Origin: Pseudolabrys sp.
Lineage (GTDB): Bacteria; Pseudomonadota; Alphaproteobacteria; Rhizobiales; Xanthobacteraceae
Assembly (NCBI GenBank): GCA_017849615.1
Contig: JAFIGS010000035.1
Coordinates: forward strand, 1 to 64,000
Reading direction: 5' to 3'
Length of the DNA: 64,000 nt
Positions within the stretch are counted from its first letter, which is position 1, and each line of letters begins with the position of its first letter. Shown here piece by piece: positions 36,228-45,621 of this stretch. The notes under the pieces are model-generated. The model did not search any database. It was not told the DNA's origin and saw nothing but the letters and a program-made list of their open reading frames with translations. The position numbers were made by a program, and so were the translations under genes.

Positions 36228-37372
36228 CAGGACAAGGCTTTCACGGAGACGCCCGACCTTACCGTACGGCGAACAATGGCCGCGAACTCAGCGACCCGGC
36301 CATCGAGATCGTGGCGGCGGCGCACATAGTCGTGCCACCGGCGTCCGGCCAGCCGCGCCTTGTCAGGGTCATTAGCATAGTCGACGACGGCATCGATCAG
36401 GCGATCGATCTTGCCATCCGCGATACAACCGCCCTGCTCCCGAGTCACAAGATCATCGGGATCGACCGTCAGCGACAGGACCGGGACGCCAAAGCGGCCC
36501 GCATCCAGGAATGTATTGGGAAAGCCCTCGAAATCGGAGGTGCAGAGCAAAGCTCTTGCCCGGGCGAAATAGGCGCCGAGATCGTCCGGCGCGACACTGC
36601 GAATGATCTCGACATTGGCCCCCTTGTCGCGAGAAATTTTTTCGAACAGACCATTGCCGACATCGTTCAGGATCATGACGAACATATGTTCGGGACAGGC
36701 GCGTGCAATCTCGAGGACCAGATCCGGTCTCTTGTTCGGCACTGCCTTGCCGATCCAAAGAAACGCTCCCGCATCGGCCCTGTCCGCCAGCTCGGCGACG
36801 GGAATCGGGTTGACGACGACGTCCGCGTCACGACCATATCGCTCCAGCGCCGAGCGCCGCTGAAACTCGGTTTGAACAACGATAGCGGTTGCCCCCACAA
36901 CCGAGTCGAAGCAGCGATCGCAGCGACTACCCCACACATTTCGGGCGCTATTACCGGGCCTGTAGTCGACACTGAAATCGGCATCGCTCCCGGCAAACAG
37001 AAGCAATGGGCGTTCGTTCGCTTTGCACCAGTCGGCGAGGTCAGCGTTGTACTCGGCCGCACCGAAGGCAACATAGATGTCGGCGTTCGCCGCGGACCAC
37101 AACGCCCCGTCTCCGCTATGGCGATGTCTCAGCGGCGTTACCAGGCGAGACAGCCAGCCGCGTTTTGCAGCGGAGCTGGGAGCACGCACAGGCCCGAGTT
37201 CATCCGTCGGTACAAGGCCGCCATCGGCCGCGGCGATGCTGACATCGAAATCGAGGCCGGCCAGGCCACGGGCGAAGCGCCACGCTCGCAGTTCAGACCC
37301 CCCATAAACGGTGCCCGCCGCTTTTCTCAGCATTGGCAGCACGCCGGGAGTTGCGAAGCAGACGCGTATCAA
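36227..37372 (-). CDS. Glycosyltransferase family 4-like protein with CxxC motif
   Basis: 381 residues of GT-B type. The N-domain has TVYGGSELRAWRFARGL (the loop GGSE is typical of GT4). The C-domain has AFLWIGKAVPNKRPDLVLEI, IRSVAPDDLGAYFARARA and CTSDFEGFPNTFLDAG, where E-G-F-P-N is the donor-binding E-x7-E region. CDRC near residue 149 is a CxxC pair as in two other glycosyltransferases here. Sugar specificity unknown. Three bases separate it from the methyltransferase upstream. Confidence 0.82.
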   Translation of the reverse strand: MIRVCFATPGVLPMLRKAAGTVYGGSELRAWRFARGLAGLDFDVSIAAADGGLVPTDELGPVRAPSSAAKRGWLSRLVTPLRHRHSGDGALWSAANADIYVAFGAAEYNADLADWCKANERPLLLFAGSDADFSVDYRPGNSARNVWGSRCDRCFDSVVGATAIVVQTEFQRRSALERYGRDADVVVNPIPVAELADRADAGAFLWIGKAVPNKRPDLVLEIARACPEHMFVMILNDVGNGLFEKISRDKGANVEIIRSVAPDDLGAYFARARALLCTSDFEGFPNTFLDAGRFGVPVLSLTVDPDDLVTREQGGCIADGKIDRLIDAVVDYANDPDKARLAGRRWHDYVRRRHDLDGRVAEFAAIVRRTVRSGVSVKALS

Positions 37373-37375
37373 GAC

Positions 37376-38392
37376 CTAACGCTCTTTGACGCCCAGAATC
37401 TGGAATCCCCAGTTTGCGCTCCGATACGCGTTGGGCTGGAGAATTTTGCGTAACCAATAATTTGCTACTACGTACCCGCTGCCTAGGGCACGCTTGGCGC
37501 CGCTCCAATCGATACGCGGCGCGAACTCGACCTGATGGGCGCGCATGCCATACATTCCGAGCAGCATCTCGACCTGTTGCGGATAGAAGCCATACTCCAT
37601 AACGACCCCCCCATCCCCGGGATTCGTCGGACAATCGCCGCGTCGATACCGGCGCTCGATGAACTCGCCGCCAGACAGGTAGCGCTCGATCACGGTCTTG
37701 AGATAATCGCCGAACAAACCGGATGTATTGAGGGCGAGATAATCGACCTTGTCGGCGCCAAGGTCGGGAAACCATCCACGGATGCGCTGTTTGCGGAGCT
37801 CAAGGAAGGACCCCTCGACAACGTCGCGCCCGGTGTTGCGCCCCTCGGGGCCATTCTCCCAGGCATCATAGACATTAACCAGATCCTGCCGGCAGGCATC
37901 GTTGGCGATGTTGTTGCCATCGGAGATGATGACCCGGCCGCCCACGCGGAGGATCCTGCCAATCTCGGAGAACATCGTCGGCAAATAGCCCGGATTAACG
38001 TGCGATATGACCTCGTTGACGATAATAAGGTCTGCACTGTCCGATTTGATGGGGAGGAAACCCCACTCGGATTTCACAAACGAGGCCTGCGGCCAATTGG
38101 CTGCGATAACGTCCTTGGCCGGCTGAAGATACAGATCATCCACATCGACGCCGATCGTCGACTGAGCGCCCTTGGCAATCAGAAGCGGCATCAGATGACC
38201 GTACTTGCAGCCGATATCGACCACAGTGGCGCCTTTCAGCGGCTTGTCGGCGATGTCCAGCAGCCAGATATAGCTCTTCCACAACTGCTGATCGGCAAAA
38301 AGATTGCTGAACTGCCTGAAGTGATCGCTCACCACCGGCCCGGCGCTGACAGCCTTCAGGCGATCGTACTCGACTTGGATAGAGTCGCTCAT
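37376..38392 (-). CDS. Class I SAM-dependent methyltransferase
   Basis: 338-residue protein. SAM motif I is VVDIGCKYGHLMPLLI (about 57-72), then GVDVDDLYLQPAK and LIIVNEVISHVNPGYLPTMF, with RVGGRVIISDGN. The C-terminal 140 residues are large for a simple O-methyltransferase and end in a basic region, suggesting a specific acceptor. It follows wzt after 70 bp. Codon use and GC are lower than in the flanking housekeeping genes. Confidence 0.82.
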   Translation of the reverse strand: MSDSIQVEYDRLKAVSAGPVVSDHFRQFSNLFADQQLWKSYIWLLDIADKPLKGATVVDIGCKYGHLMPLLIAKGAQSTIGVDVDDLYLQPAKDVIAANWPQASFVKSEWGFLPIKSDSADLIIVNEVISHVNPGYLPTMFSEIGRILRVGGRVIISDGNNIANDACRQDLVNVYDAWENGPEGRNTGRDVVEGSFLELRKQRIRGWFPDLGADKVDYLALNTSGLFGDYLKTVIERYLSGGEFIERRYRRGDCPTNPGDGGVVMEYGFYPQQVEMLLGMYGMRAHQVEFAPRIDWSGAKRALGSGYVVANYWLRKILQPNAYRSANWGFQILGVKER

Positions 38393-38462
38393 CTCAATAA
38401 GCCCAATTGGTTAAGGCCACAATCGAAACATCGAATATCGAAACTCTTCGGCACAAGCGCCA

Positions 38463-39800
38463 CTATTGGGCAACGTCGCCCACGCCGAATGCCTTGAGCG
38501 GCTTCACTGTGAGGCCGGCGTCGGCTTCGATGCTGCGCACGGGCTGCACGAAATAGGAATCGGCGTCGAACGGATAATGTCCTTTCGCAATCCTGAAGTT
38601 ACCGACGCCGCGATACTCACCGACAACTTCGCGCGTCTCGGCATCCTGAAACAATATCCATAGCGAAAAGACGCCGTTGAGCATCACAACCTGATCAATG
38701 CGTACCGTGATGACTTCGCTCTCGTGAATCTCGGCCGAGGCATGGCCATCGGCAGTCACCAGATTCTCGCCGTCGATATAGCCGACATACTGCGAGCCCA
38801 TCAGAATACCGACGAAAAGATGACATTTACGCGCCGGCCGCCGCCACTTCAGCTTGAGAACAACATTCATCGCCTCGCCGGTATAGAAGGCATTGCTGGC
38901 GACGCCGTCTTTGTCCGTGAACGTCACTTCCTCGAGAACGACTTCGCCATTGCCGGCCGTCGGCACGAATTTTTCGTCGCGCGCCTTGACCGCAAGGCGC
39001 TCCGCTTCCGACTGAACATAAAGCTCGCGGTACTTGTCGAACACCTCGAGCGGCGAGCCGTCGCTGACGACCTTTCCCCGCATGAGCAGCAGCGACCTGT
39101 CGCAGAGGCTGTTGATCTGGGTCATGTTGTGCGAAACGAACAAGATGGTCGCGCCGCTGTCGCAAAGTTCTCGGATGCGCCGCTCGCACTTGCGGACGAA
39201 AGCGATGTCCCCGGTCGCCAGCGCCTCGTCGACGATCATCACATCCGGATCGATGCTCATAGAAATCGAAAACAACAGACGCGCCTTCATCCCGGACGAA
39301 TAGGTGCGGAATGGCTGATCGATGAAGCGGCCAATCTCCGCGAACTCGATGATCGACTCGGTCTTTGCCCTGATCTCCTCAGCCGACATGCCGAGCAACA
39401 GGCCGTTAAAGAAGATGTTCTCGCGACCAGAAAATTCCGGATGCACGCCGACGCCGAGCGCGAGCAGCGCCGTGATTTTGCCCTTGACGGAAATCGACCC
39501 TTCGCGAACCGGAAGAAGCCCGGCGATCATTTTCAGCAGCGTGGTCTTGCCCGCGCCGTTAGGACCGATGATCCCGACAATCTCGCCGCGCTTGATGCTG
39601 AACGAAACGTCGTCCACCGCAAGGTATTCGCGGTAAAAACTGTCCGCCCGCCAATAGTACAGCAACTCCTTCAACGGTCCCAGGACCGGATTGTCATAAA
39701 GCTTGAATCGCTTCGAGACGTTGCGAACGTCGATGACGATATCCTCAGCGCCGGCAACAGCGCCGCCCGTATTATTCATCACAATGACCGGTGTGCCCAT
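38463..39800 (-). CDS. wzt: Polysaccharide ABC exporter ATP-binding protein with C-terminal Wzt domain
   Basis: 445 residues. The ATPase domain (about 20-265) has GPNGAGKTT at 79-87, the signature YSSGMKARL at 167-175 and VMIVDEAL at 187-194. A C-terminal beta-rich domain follows (about 285-445), as in Wzt proteins that recognise the capped non-reducing end of O-antigen before export. With Wzm (41282) it moves the finished lipid-linked glycan across the inner membrane. The start is ATG 39800, overlapping the upstream methyltransferase stop (TAATG). Confidence 0.92.
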   Translation of the reverse strand: MGTPVIVMNNTGGAVAGAEDIVIDVRNVSKRFKLYDNPVLGPLKELLYYWRADSFYREYLAVDDVSFSIKRGEIVGIIGPNGAGKTTLLKMIAGLLPVREGSISVKGKITALLALGVGVHPEFSGRENIFFNGLLLGMSAEEIRAKTESIIEFAEIGRFIDQPFRTYSSGMKARLLFSISMSIDPDVMIVDEALATGDIAFVRKCERRIRELCDSGATILFVSHNMTQINSLCDRSLLLMRGKVVSDGSPLEVFDKYRELYVQSEAERLAVKARDEKFVPTAGNGEVVLEEVTFTDKDGVASNAFYTGEAMNVVLKLKWRRPARKCHLFVGILMGSQYVGYIDGENLVTADGHASAEIHESEVITVRIDQVVMLNGVFSLWILFQDAETREVVGEYRGVGNFRIAKGHYPFDADSYFVQPVRSIEADAGLTVKPLKAFGVGDVAQ

Positions 39801-40432
39801 TAGAAATTGAACAACGCGACCTGCTGGCCGGTGATGTGCCTGATCTCTACAGGCTCGAAACGAGCGCCATGCCGCGCGGCCAGAGTTGCAAAGAACTGCG
39901 GATCGTTCATCGCGAAGCGCTGCATCGGCTGCGCGCCCAGATAGAGCATGCCGCGCGTCATCGGCGCGCCGATCAGGTAGGTGAAAAAAAACTTGCCGCC
40001 GGGAACCATGGCCTGCTTCAGCGCAGCCATACATCGGTCGCACTCGTCGCCGGACATGTGCGTGAAGACCGACTGCGCATTCCCGAAGTCGAAACGGGCT
40101 CCGAACCTGTCGAACTCGAAGTCTTTCGAGGCCAGAACAGAATAGTTCTTCGTGATGCCGGCCGCCTGAACCAGCTTCTTGCCGATCTCGATGTAAGGAC
40201 GATAGGCGTCAATGCCGTAATAGTTGCCATCGTCCAGGTACTCGATGGCCGGCAGGCCGAGGCGCAACGCGCCACAGCCGAAGTCCAGCAGTTTGTGTTG
40301 CGGTAGCAACCCAACCTGTCTTAGTGCCGATAGTTGCCAGTCCGAAACCTCGTCCCAAATCGAGAAGTATTCGTCCGGTGCGACGTTGCACTCAACCGCA
40401 GCGTCAATTCGGGTCTGGAGATCAACCTTCAC
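39800..40432 (-). CDS. Class I SAM-dependent methyltransferase (between wzm and wzt)
   Basis: 210-residue protein. Motif I is LLDFGCGALRLGLPAIEYL (about 48-66), followed by YYGIDAYRPYIEIGK and SVFTHMSGDECDRCMAALK. It is compact with no extra domain. Coupling on both sides (ATGA with the oxygenase, TAATG with wzt) places it in the export unit. Methylation of the chain's non-reducing end is a known stop-and-export signal for Wzm/Wzt systems, so a capping role is a reasonable but untested idea. Confidence 0.82.
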   Translation of the reverse strand: MKVDLQTRIDAAVECNVAPDEYFSIWDEVSDWQLSALRQVGLLPQHKLLDFGCGALRLGLPAIEYLDDGNYYGIDAYRPYIEIGKKLVQAAGITKNYSVLASKDFEFDRFGARFDFGNAQSVFTHMSGDECDRCMAALKQAMVPGGKFFFTYLIGAPMTRGMLYLGAQPMQRFAMNDPQFFATLAARHGARFEPVEIRHITGQQVALFNF

Positions 40433-41295
40433 GCAAACCTCCTCTTCAACCCGCCCAGCACGCTGCGGCCGCGCCCGATCAAATGTTTGACGCGAGCAAG
40501 TGCACGAGTCCGGATGGATGGCGGCCTCGGCGGCTTGTCCACGAGATCATGGACAGGGAAAATGATGCGCATGAACCCAAACTGGTCGTCGTTGCATTTG
40601 ACATTCTCGACCGAGTGCAGATTTCCATAACGCCAGATCAGCAAGTCGCCGGATCTTATCGGAACCTGCTTGCCTAGCGTGATATCGCGGCCATCATTGG
40701 TCTGAAAGAAAAAGCCGTTTCCGGAGTAATCCGTACCGCTGTCCGATAAGAATAAGGTGGCCTGCAGTCGCGAAGGGTCGAATTGGCCCTTCTCCCAGCG
40801 ACGATCCCAATCCATGAAATCGCGATGCGGCGCGATCCACTCTTCGAAATTCCGATTGAGCGTCACGCGATAGGACAAAGCGTGACGACCAGCCAAATCC
40901 TGGAAGGCATTACGACCAGAGAGACGGTTGCGTAGCATATGAACGGCCACCGACACTTCCTGCGTCGTTTCGTCGAGCGGCGGCGCGTGAAGGAAGTTGA
41001 AGAAGATCAGGCTGTTGTCCGGGTAACGCACGTAGTAGTTCGGACACCCGGGATAATAGGCGTCGGACGCCGGCAATACCTGAAATCCCGGCGGCAATTC
41101 CGCCTTAGGCCAGACCGACCGCATGTGCTCGACAAGCGCCGGCGGCACGAACTGCCGGAATATGTGAAATCCCGACCCCTTCGAATGATACAGGTCCATC
41201 CTGATCGGGTGCAGTTCTGCTTCAGACAGGTGGAGCCGTTCAAAAGTGAACTGGCCTTTTGTTTCCGTCGTCGGCAGTGCGCTAGATATATTCAT
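40429..41295 (-). CDS. 2-oxoglutarate/Fe(II)-dependent oxygenase-like protein
   Basis: 288 residues with a double-stranded beta-helix core: H157-x-D159 in APHRDFMDW, H227 in WRYGNLHSVEN and R243 in GFMRIIFP give the 2-His-1-carboxylate iron site and the 2OG-binding Arg. Related enzymes hydroxylate or otherwise oxidise small molecules and glycan parts. The C-terminal 40 residues are very basic. It is encoded inside the wzm-wzt unit, so the substrate is probably the glycan or its precursor. Confidence 0.75.
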   Translation of the reverse strand: MNISSALPTTETKGQFTFERLHLSEAELHPIRMDLYHSKGSGFHIFRQFVPPALVEHMRSVWPKAELPPGFQVLPASDAYYPGCPNYYVRYPDNSLIFFNFLHAPPLDETTQEVSVAVHMLRNRLSGRNAFQDLAGRHALSYRVTLNRNFEEWIAPHRDFMDWDRRWEKGQFDPSRLQATLFLSDSGTDYSGNGFFFQTNDGRDITLGKQVPIRSGDLLIWRYGNLHSVENVKCNDDQFGFMRIIFPVHDLVDKPPRPPSIRTRALARVKHLIGRGRSVLGGLKRRFA

Positions 41296-42067
41296 TGATT
41301 GCCACCCTCGCGCGCGTGATCACGAAAGCTCCAAGTCCGAGTGAAATCAGCATGCCGGTCGCGAATATCACCCAACTGAGGGGATGGAAGGTTCCATCGA
41401 ACACATCCCGAAACGTAATGATAACATGCGATATCGGATTGAGGAGGATCAAATTCCATATCCTCGGCGATACCATTGCCGGGCTGATGAGAACCGGCGA
41501 AAGATAGATGGTCAACCCGAGTAGAACCGAGATGATTTCCTTGAGATCTTTCAAGATGACACCGATCACCATGAAAATCCAGGAAAGTCCAAGGTTCAGC
41601 AGCAGCAACATCGCCAGCGGGATCGGCAGAAGCACGATCGAAACCCTCAGCTTGCCGCCGAGCACCGCCAGACACAGGTAGACGATGAGGATAACCGCCG
41701 GACCGATTGACGAGATTAGAAATGTCGTGATCGGCAACGTCTCAATTGGATAAACGACCTGCTTGAGGATCTCCATCCGGTCGCGGATCAGCGACGTTGA
41801 CTCTTCTAGCGCGCGCTGCAGAACCTGCCACGCGAAGAGGCCCGAAAGCACGAACAGCGCATAGTCATAAGGACCCGCCGCAGGGCCGAGTCTGGCGCCA
41901 AAGACGTAAGTCACGATGGTAACGTAAGCCGCGACCTGCACGAACGGCCGAAACACAAGCCATGCGACACCGAGTACGGAGCCCTTTGTTATGCCCTTCA
42001 TTTCGCGGGCAGCCATGGCCCGCGCGAACGGCCATCGCCGAACGATCGATTGTAACAACTCAATCAT
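41282..42067 (-). CDS. wzm: Polysaccharide ABC exporter permease
   Basis: 261-residue ABC-2-type permease with six hydrophobic segments. The amphipathic start (VRRWPFARAMAAREMKG) and the stretch LVFRPFVQVAAYVTIVTYVFGAR are typical of Wzm/TagG/KpsM. It dimerises with Wzt to export O-antigen. The start is placed at ATG 42067, after the upstream stop at 42075; ATG 42100 in the same frame is the alternative. The 3' end overlaps the oxygenase gene by 14 bp. Confidence 0.92.
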   Translation of the reverse strand: MIELLQSIVRRWPFARAMAAREMKGITKGSVLGVAWLVFRPFVQVAAYVTIVTYVFGARLGPAAGPYDYALFVLSGLFAWQVLQRALEESTSLIRDRMEILKQVVYPIETLPITTFLISSIGPAVILIVYLCLAVLGGKLRVSIVLLPIPLAMLLLLNLGLSWIFMVIGVILKDLKEIISVLLGLTIYLSPVLISPAMVSPRIWNLILLNPISHVIITFRDVFDGTFHPLSWVIFATGMLISLGLGAFVITRARVAINEYI

Positions 42068-42074
42068 GCTAAAC

Positions 42075-43646
42075 TCATGCTGGATTGTCCGGACGGGCAT
42101 AGACGACGAATACTTCGTCTTCAGCTACTTTGATCAGACCGTCGAACGAATACTCCCACCCCACGAGATTTCGGGTGAGACTCAGGATCGAATTGAGCGC
42201 GACGACATGCGTCACACCGAACTGATCAAATAGTCCAGACCAATCCCGCTTCAGAAGCGGCGTTTCTTCGCAGTATCTCTCATACAGATCCGGTGTAATG
42301 GCCGCGCCTTGACACATGATGGCGCTGGCGCCAGCAGTCCGAATGACAGCACTCGAGCCAAGCGTGAACGGTATTGGAAAAAAGACGTGCTTTGGGCCAA
42401 GATCGAGCGGCGCAAGGAGTTTGAGCAACTTGTCTTCGGCCGGGACGGGAAAGCGCGACCACAGCAATGCCAGCCGAACCATCATGGCAAAACAGAAGAC
42501 GAAATAGCCCGCAAGGAGAACATCCATTGAGGCATCGTGCGGCTTGACCAAGCACAGTGCAAGCTGGAACGGCACAACCATCCAGAGACAGTAGTCGAGA
42601 TAGCGCGCGGCTTCGCCGAATTGCCGCAGCACCGGCGTCGCAGTCAAGCCGTAAACGACAAGCACCGCCGCAATCAGCGGGATCAAAGGCGAAAGCACCC
42701 CGCTCCGATCCATGAAAATGAAAATGCCGAGCAGGAAAATCTCCGGAAACCGGAAAATCAGCTGAGTCGGCTCATATGCCTCCATCTCGGTGATCCTGGC
42801 GTTGAGTGGTGTCCATGGACTCAGGACCACACGCCAGTTCACATAGCGACTGAGCGAGGATTTTACGTAACGACTGTGTTTGCTAATACGGCTGTACGTG
42901 AGCCAGAAGGTGTACATGTGCCGAAGGCCTCGCAGATAATAGCCACGGTCAAGCAGAATCGACCCCACCATAGCGCCGGCCATGGCAAGCAGCGGACGTA
43001 AGTCCCAGGCAAAAAGTGCGAACAGAGGCACCACGAACCACAGCGTCTGGCGACCAAACATTGATGTGATGCCGATCACGGACCCAACGACGATGGCCAA
43101 CGCTAGTAGCAATCGATCGTCGAAAGCCATCGCGCAGACAAGCAACATAAAGAACAGCGAGGACAGCATCCGGGCCAACAACCGCTCCGATAAAGCCAAG
43201 TATAGAATCGCATTGCCGTTGTGAACCACAGTGCCCATCGCGGTAATGTACAACCCAACACTCAAGCCCGCGACGGCGAACCCGTTTTGACCAAGGTAGA
43301 TGCTGACGACATATGCCACGAGGACGACGAAGGCCGCGACCCCGGTAGCGAAGATGAGGAGGCTCGGAAGGTAAGACTGCCTTTTCAGCAGATCGTCGGG
43401 AAACAAGGCCGCAAAGCGGTGATACGCGATGGGATACGTGTCCGGCTCATTGTGCATGAGAAATTCAGGGACGCCGCTATAGCGCCCGTTGCGTCGCAGC
43501 GTGCCTATGATGGCGTAATGCAACGCGCTGTCCCCCATGAAGCCCTGCCGAAACCACTTTCCATAAAAGGCAATCACGGCAGCACGCGTCAGAAGTGCAA
43601 TTCCAAACGCAGGTATCGCAATCGCGATCATTTCAAGCGGCGACAT
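42075..43646 (-). CDS. Polytopic membrane protein, possible GT-C glycosyltransferase
   Basis: About 523 residues with roughly ten to eleven hydrophobic segments from the N-terminus to about residue 400 and a soluble C-terminal domain of about 110 residues. An acidic residue in the first outside loop (QGFMGDSALHY) recalls the catalytic Asp of GT-C enzymes, which use lipid-linked sugars in the periplasm. No firm family was recognised. The frame opens at 43754, but that would overlap the upstream gene by 88 bp; ATG 43646 or GTG 43658 is more likely. Confidence 0.65.
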   Translation of the reverse strand: MSPLEMIAIAIPAFGIALLTRAAVIAFYGKWFRQGFMGDSALHYAIIGTLRRNGRYSGVPEFLMHNEPDTYPIAYHRFAALFPDDLLKRQSYLPSLLIFATGVAAFVVLVAYVVSIYLGQNGFAVAGLSVGLYITAMGTVVHNGNAILYLALSERLLARMLSSLFFMLLVCAMAFDDRLLLALAIVVGSVIGITSMFGRQTLWFVVPLFALFAWDLRPLLAMAGAMVGSILLDRGYYLRGLRHMYTFWLTYSRISKHSRYVKSSLSRYVNWRVVLSPWTPLNARITEMEAYEPTQLIFRFPEIFLLGIFIFMDRSGVLSPLIPLIAAVLVVYGLTATPVLRQFGEAARYLDYCLWMVVPFQLALCLVKPHDASMDVLLAGYFVFCFAMMVRLALLWSRFPVPAEDKLLKLLAPLDLGPKHVFFPIPFTLGSSAVIRTAGASAIMCQGAAITPDLYERYCEETPLLKRDWSGLFDQFGVTHVVALNSILSLTRNLVGWEYSFDGLIKVAEDEVFVVYARPDNPA

Positions 43647-43666
43647 CGATGCAGCCACGCATGTCT

Positions 43667-44824
43667 TTAGGAAACCTTCAATTTTCGGTTGGCGTATTTC
43701 ATGTAGAAGCTCTTCGGCACGCGATTGAACTTGTACAAGATCCAGAACAGCCAACTGAGGCGCTCGAACGTTTTTTTGTAGGTCTTGTATTCGGTGTAGT
43801 CGTGATGCGACATAGTCATGACACGCTCGAACTCCTCGTCCGAGAAGCCGAGACGCTGCTTGACCATGTCGAGAATTTCCGGCTCAAGCTGCGGCGGCTT
43901 CGTCATCAATGCAGCGCCCTCCTCGCGCTTCATCTGTCCAGACCGGATCAACGCCGAGTAGCCCAGCGTGCGCATGTCTACGCCAAAGCGGTTCGGATAG
44001 AGGTAAGCGTGGCAGAATGCCGCGAAGCGGTTCTCCAGATGGTGACCGCCGTACCATTGCCACCCGTAGTTCTGCGCCAGGAACTTTTTCGCTTCTTCCT
44101 TACGATAGTCGATGAAGTAGAGCGGTCGTACTTTCTTGATGTTGCTGACTGTGGTCCAGCGCAGGAAGTTGAAAAGCGACAAATTAGGAAATGTCTTGAG
44201 CGGCAGCTTACCGAACTTCTTGTGCACACTCGCGATGTATTTGCCGTCGACATAGGCCCACCCGAGCGGAGAAACGCCCTCGGTACGGAATGAGTGGCCT
44301 TCAATAATGTATTTGATGCCGTATTTCTCACATGCCCGGTAAAGTGTCGCGGCAAGACCGATGTCCGTCGCAGCATCCACCTCCTTCAATCCGGCGAGCA
44401 TGAACGAACGATAGATGTCGTCATATTCCTTGTTGTTGACTACGATCGTGAACAAATCGACATTAAGGCGCTCGAGCAGATTGTAGATGTTCTGCGTCGC
44501 GATCGGCGAATTCCAGGTGTTATCGAAATGCGCCGCGAGCGGCCGCAGGCCGAGTTCGATCATTTTGACGAGGAGATATGACGAGTCGCAGCCTCCGCTG
44601 ACCCCGACGACACAGTCGTACCTCTTGCCCTTACCCGAAGCTCGGATCTCCTCCGCCAGGGCTTTCAGCCGCACCCCGCCGTTGACACCGATTGGATACT
44701 CCCGGTCGAGGTTGTCATGCATGGCGCAATAGTTACACACGCCGGCCTCGTCGAACGAGATGCTGGGCGTGGTCTCGTCGTAGAGACAACGTGCACAGCT
44801 TACAATGTTAGGCTTTGTGGTCAT
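43667..44824 (-). CDS. N-acetyl-sugar amidotransferase (WbpG/PseA-like)
   Basis: 385-residue PP-loop enzyme. Two CxxC pairs (C10/C13 and C30/C33) look like a metal knuckle. SGGCDSS at 76-82 is the ATP-pyrophosphatase loop, and the C-terminal RTLGYSALIRSGQM belongs to the family. WbpG-type proteins use ammonia from HisH2/HisF2 to convert an acetamido into an acetamidino group on a sugar. The start is ATG 44824, coupled to hisF2 by ATGA. The frame extends to 45007 only through the hisF2 gene. Confidence 0.88.
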   Translation of the reverse strand: MTTKPNIVSCARCLYDETTPSISFDEAGVCNYCAMHDNLDREYPIGVNGGVRLKALAEEIRASGKGKRYDCVVGVSGGCDSSYLLVKMIELGLRPLAAHFDNTWNSPIATQNIYNLLERLNVDLFTIVVNNKEYDDIYRSFMLAGLKEVDAATDIGLAATLYRACEKYGIKYIIEGHSFRTEGVSPLGWAYVDGKYIASVHKKFGKLPLKTFPNLSLFNFLRWTTVSNIKKVRPLYFIDYRKEEAKKFLAQNYGWQWYGGHHLENRFAAFCHAYLYPNRFGVDMRTLGYSALIRSGQMKREEGAALMTKPPQLEPEILDMVKQRLGFSDEEFERVMTMSHHDYTEYKTYKKTFERLSWLFWILYKFNRVPKSFYMKYANRKLKVS

Positions 44825-45621
44825 TTCGAGATCGAAGCCGCCGGTTGAGATTTCATCAGAATGCTTCGCAACTGAGTTCGGGTCGGGAAATTGATGAGCA
44901 CACCCCGCTCCATCCCCTGATACACAAAAATGCTGCCAGCAGCCGCAGCCGAGGCACCCGCACCGACTGCCGCGGCGAGATCCTGCCGCTTGCTGGCTCC
45001 GCCACAAGCGATCACAGGAACGCTTACAACATCGGCTACCGAGCGAACGAGTTCGACGTCGAAACCGTTCATAACACCGTCCCTATCGATCGAATGGAGC
45101 AGAATTTCTCCCGCCCCTCTTTCGGCCACGCTCTGCGCATAGGCAACTGGATTCACGTGAAGTGCACGCCGGCCGTGTTCGGCATAAACGCCATACCGAC
45201 CAAGCCAGTTCTTCTTCACATCAATCGACACAATGATCGCCTGGCTGCCGTACCGGTCGGCAGCTTTTGTAACGAATGACGGGTCGCGCGCCGCAGCGCT
45301 GCCAATTACGACCTTCTCCACGCCGATCTCGAATATCCTTCCGATCTCGTCGACATCCCGAATGCCGCCTCCGTAAGTCAGGGGGGCGGTACAATGACCC
45401 GCGACCTCCTTGATGATGTCAAAACGCGGCGGCTGTCCCGATACCGAGGCATCGATGTCGAGCAAGATCAGTTCGTCGACGTCAAGCCGATTGAATATGT
45501 TGATGACATTGAGCGGATCGCCGACATAGTTCGGTTTGTCGAAACGAACGGTCTTCACCAGTCCGGTTTCGCTTAACAGCAGGCAGGGCATGACGCGGGG
45601 TCGTAGCAAATCCGTCCTCAA
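44821..45621 (-). CDS. HisF2-like cyclase-subunit paralogue of the amidine-forming complex
   Basis: 266-residue TIM barrel homologous to imidazole-glycerol-phosphate synthase subunit HisF. YGGGIRDVDEI, IGSAAARDP and ACGGASKRQDL bind phosphate in true HisF. The catalytic Asp of the IPCLD motif is replaced by Leu (L15 in MPCLLLS), while the second Asp (D134 in VSIDVKK) remains. That fits a role as an ammonia tunnel for the WbpG partner rather than in histidine synthesis. The start is TTG 45621 overlapping hisH2 (TTGA). Confidence 0.88.
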   Translation of the reverse strand: MRTDLLRPRVMPCLLLSETGLVKTVRFDKPNYVGDPLNVINIFNRLDVDELILLDIDASVSGQPPRFDIIKEVAGHCTAPLTYGGGIRDVDEIGRIFEIGVEKVVIGSAAARDPSFVTKAADRYGSQAIIVSIDVKKNWLGRYGVYAEHGRRALHVNPVAYAQSVAERGAGEILLHSIDRDGVMNGFDVELVRSVADVVSVPVIACGGASKRQDLAAAVGAGASAAAAGSIFVYQGMERGVLINFPTRTQLRSILMKSQPAASISK

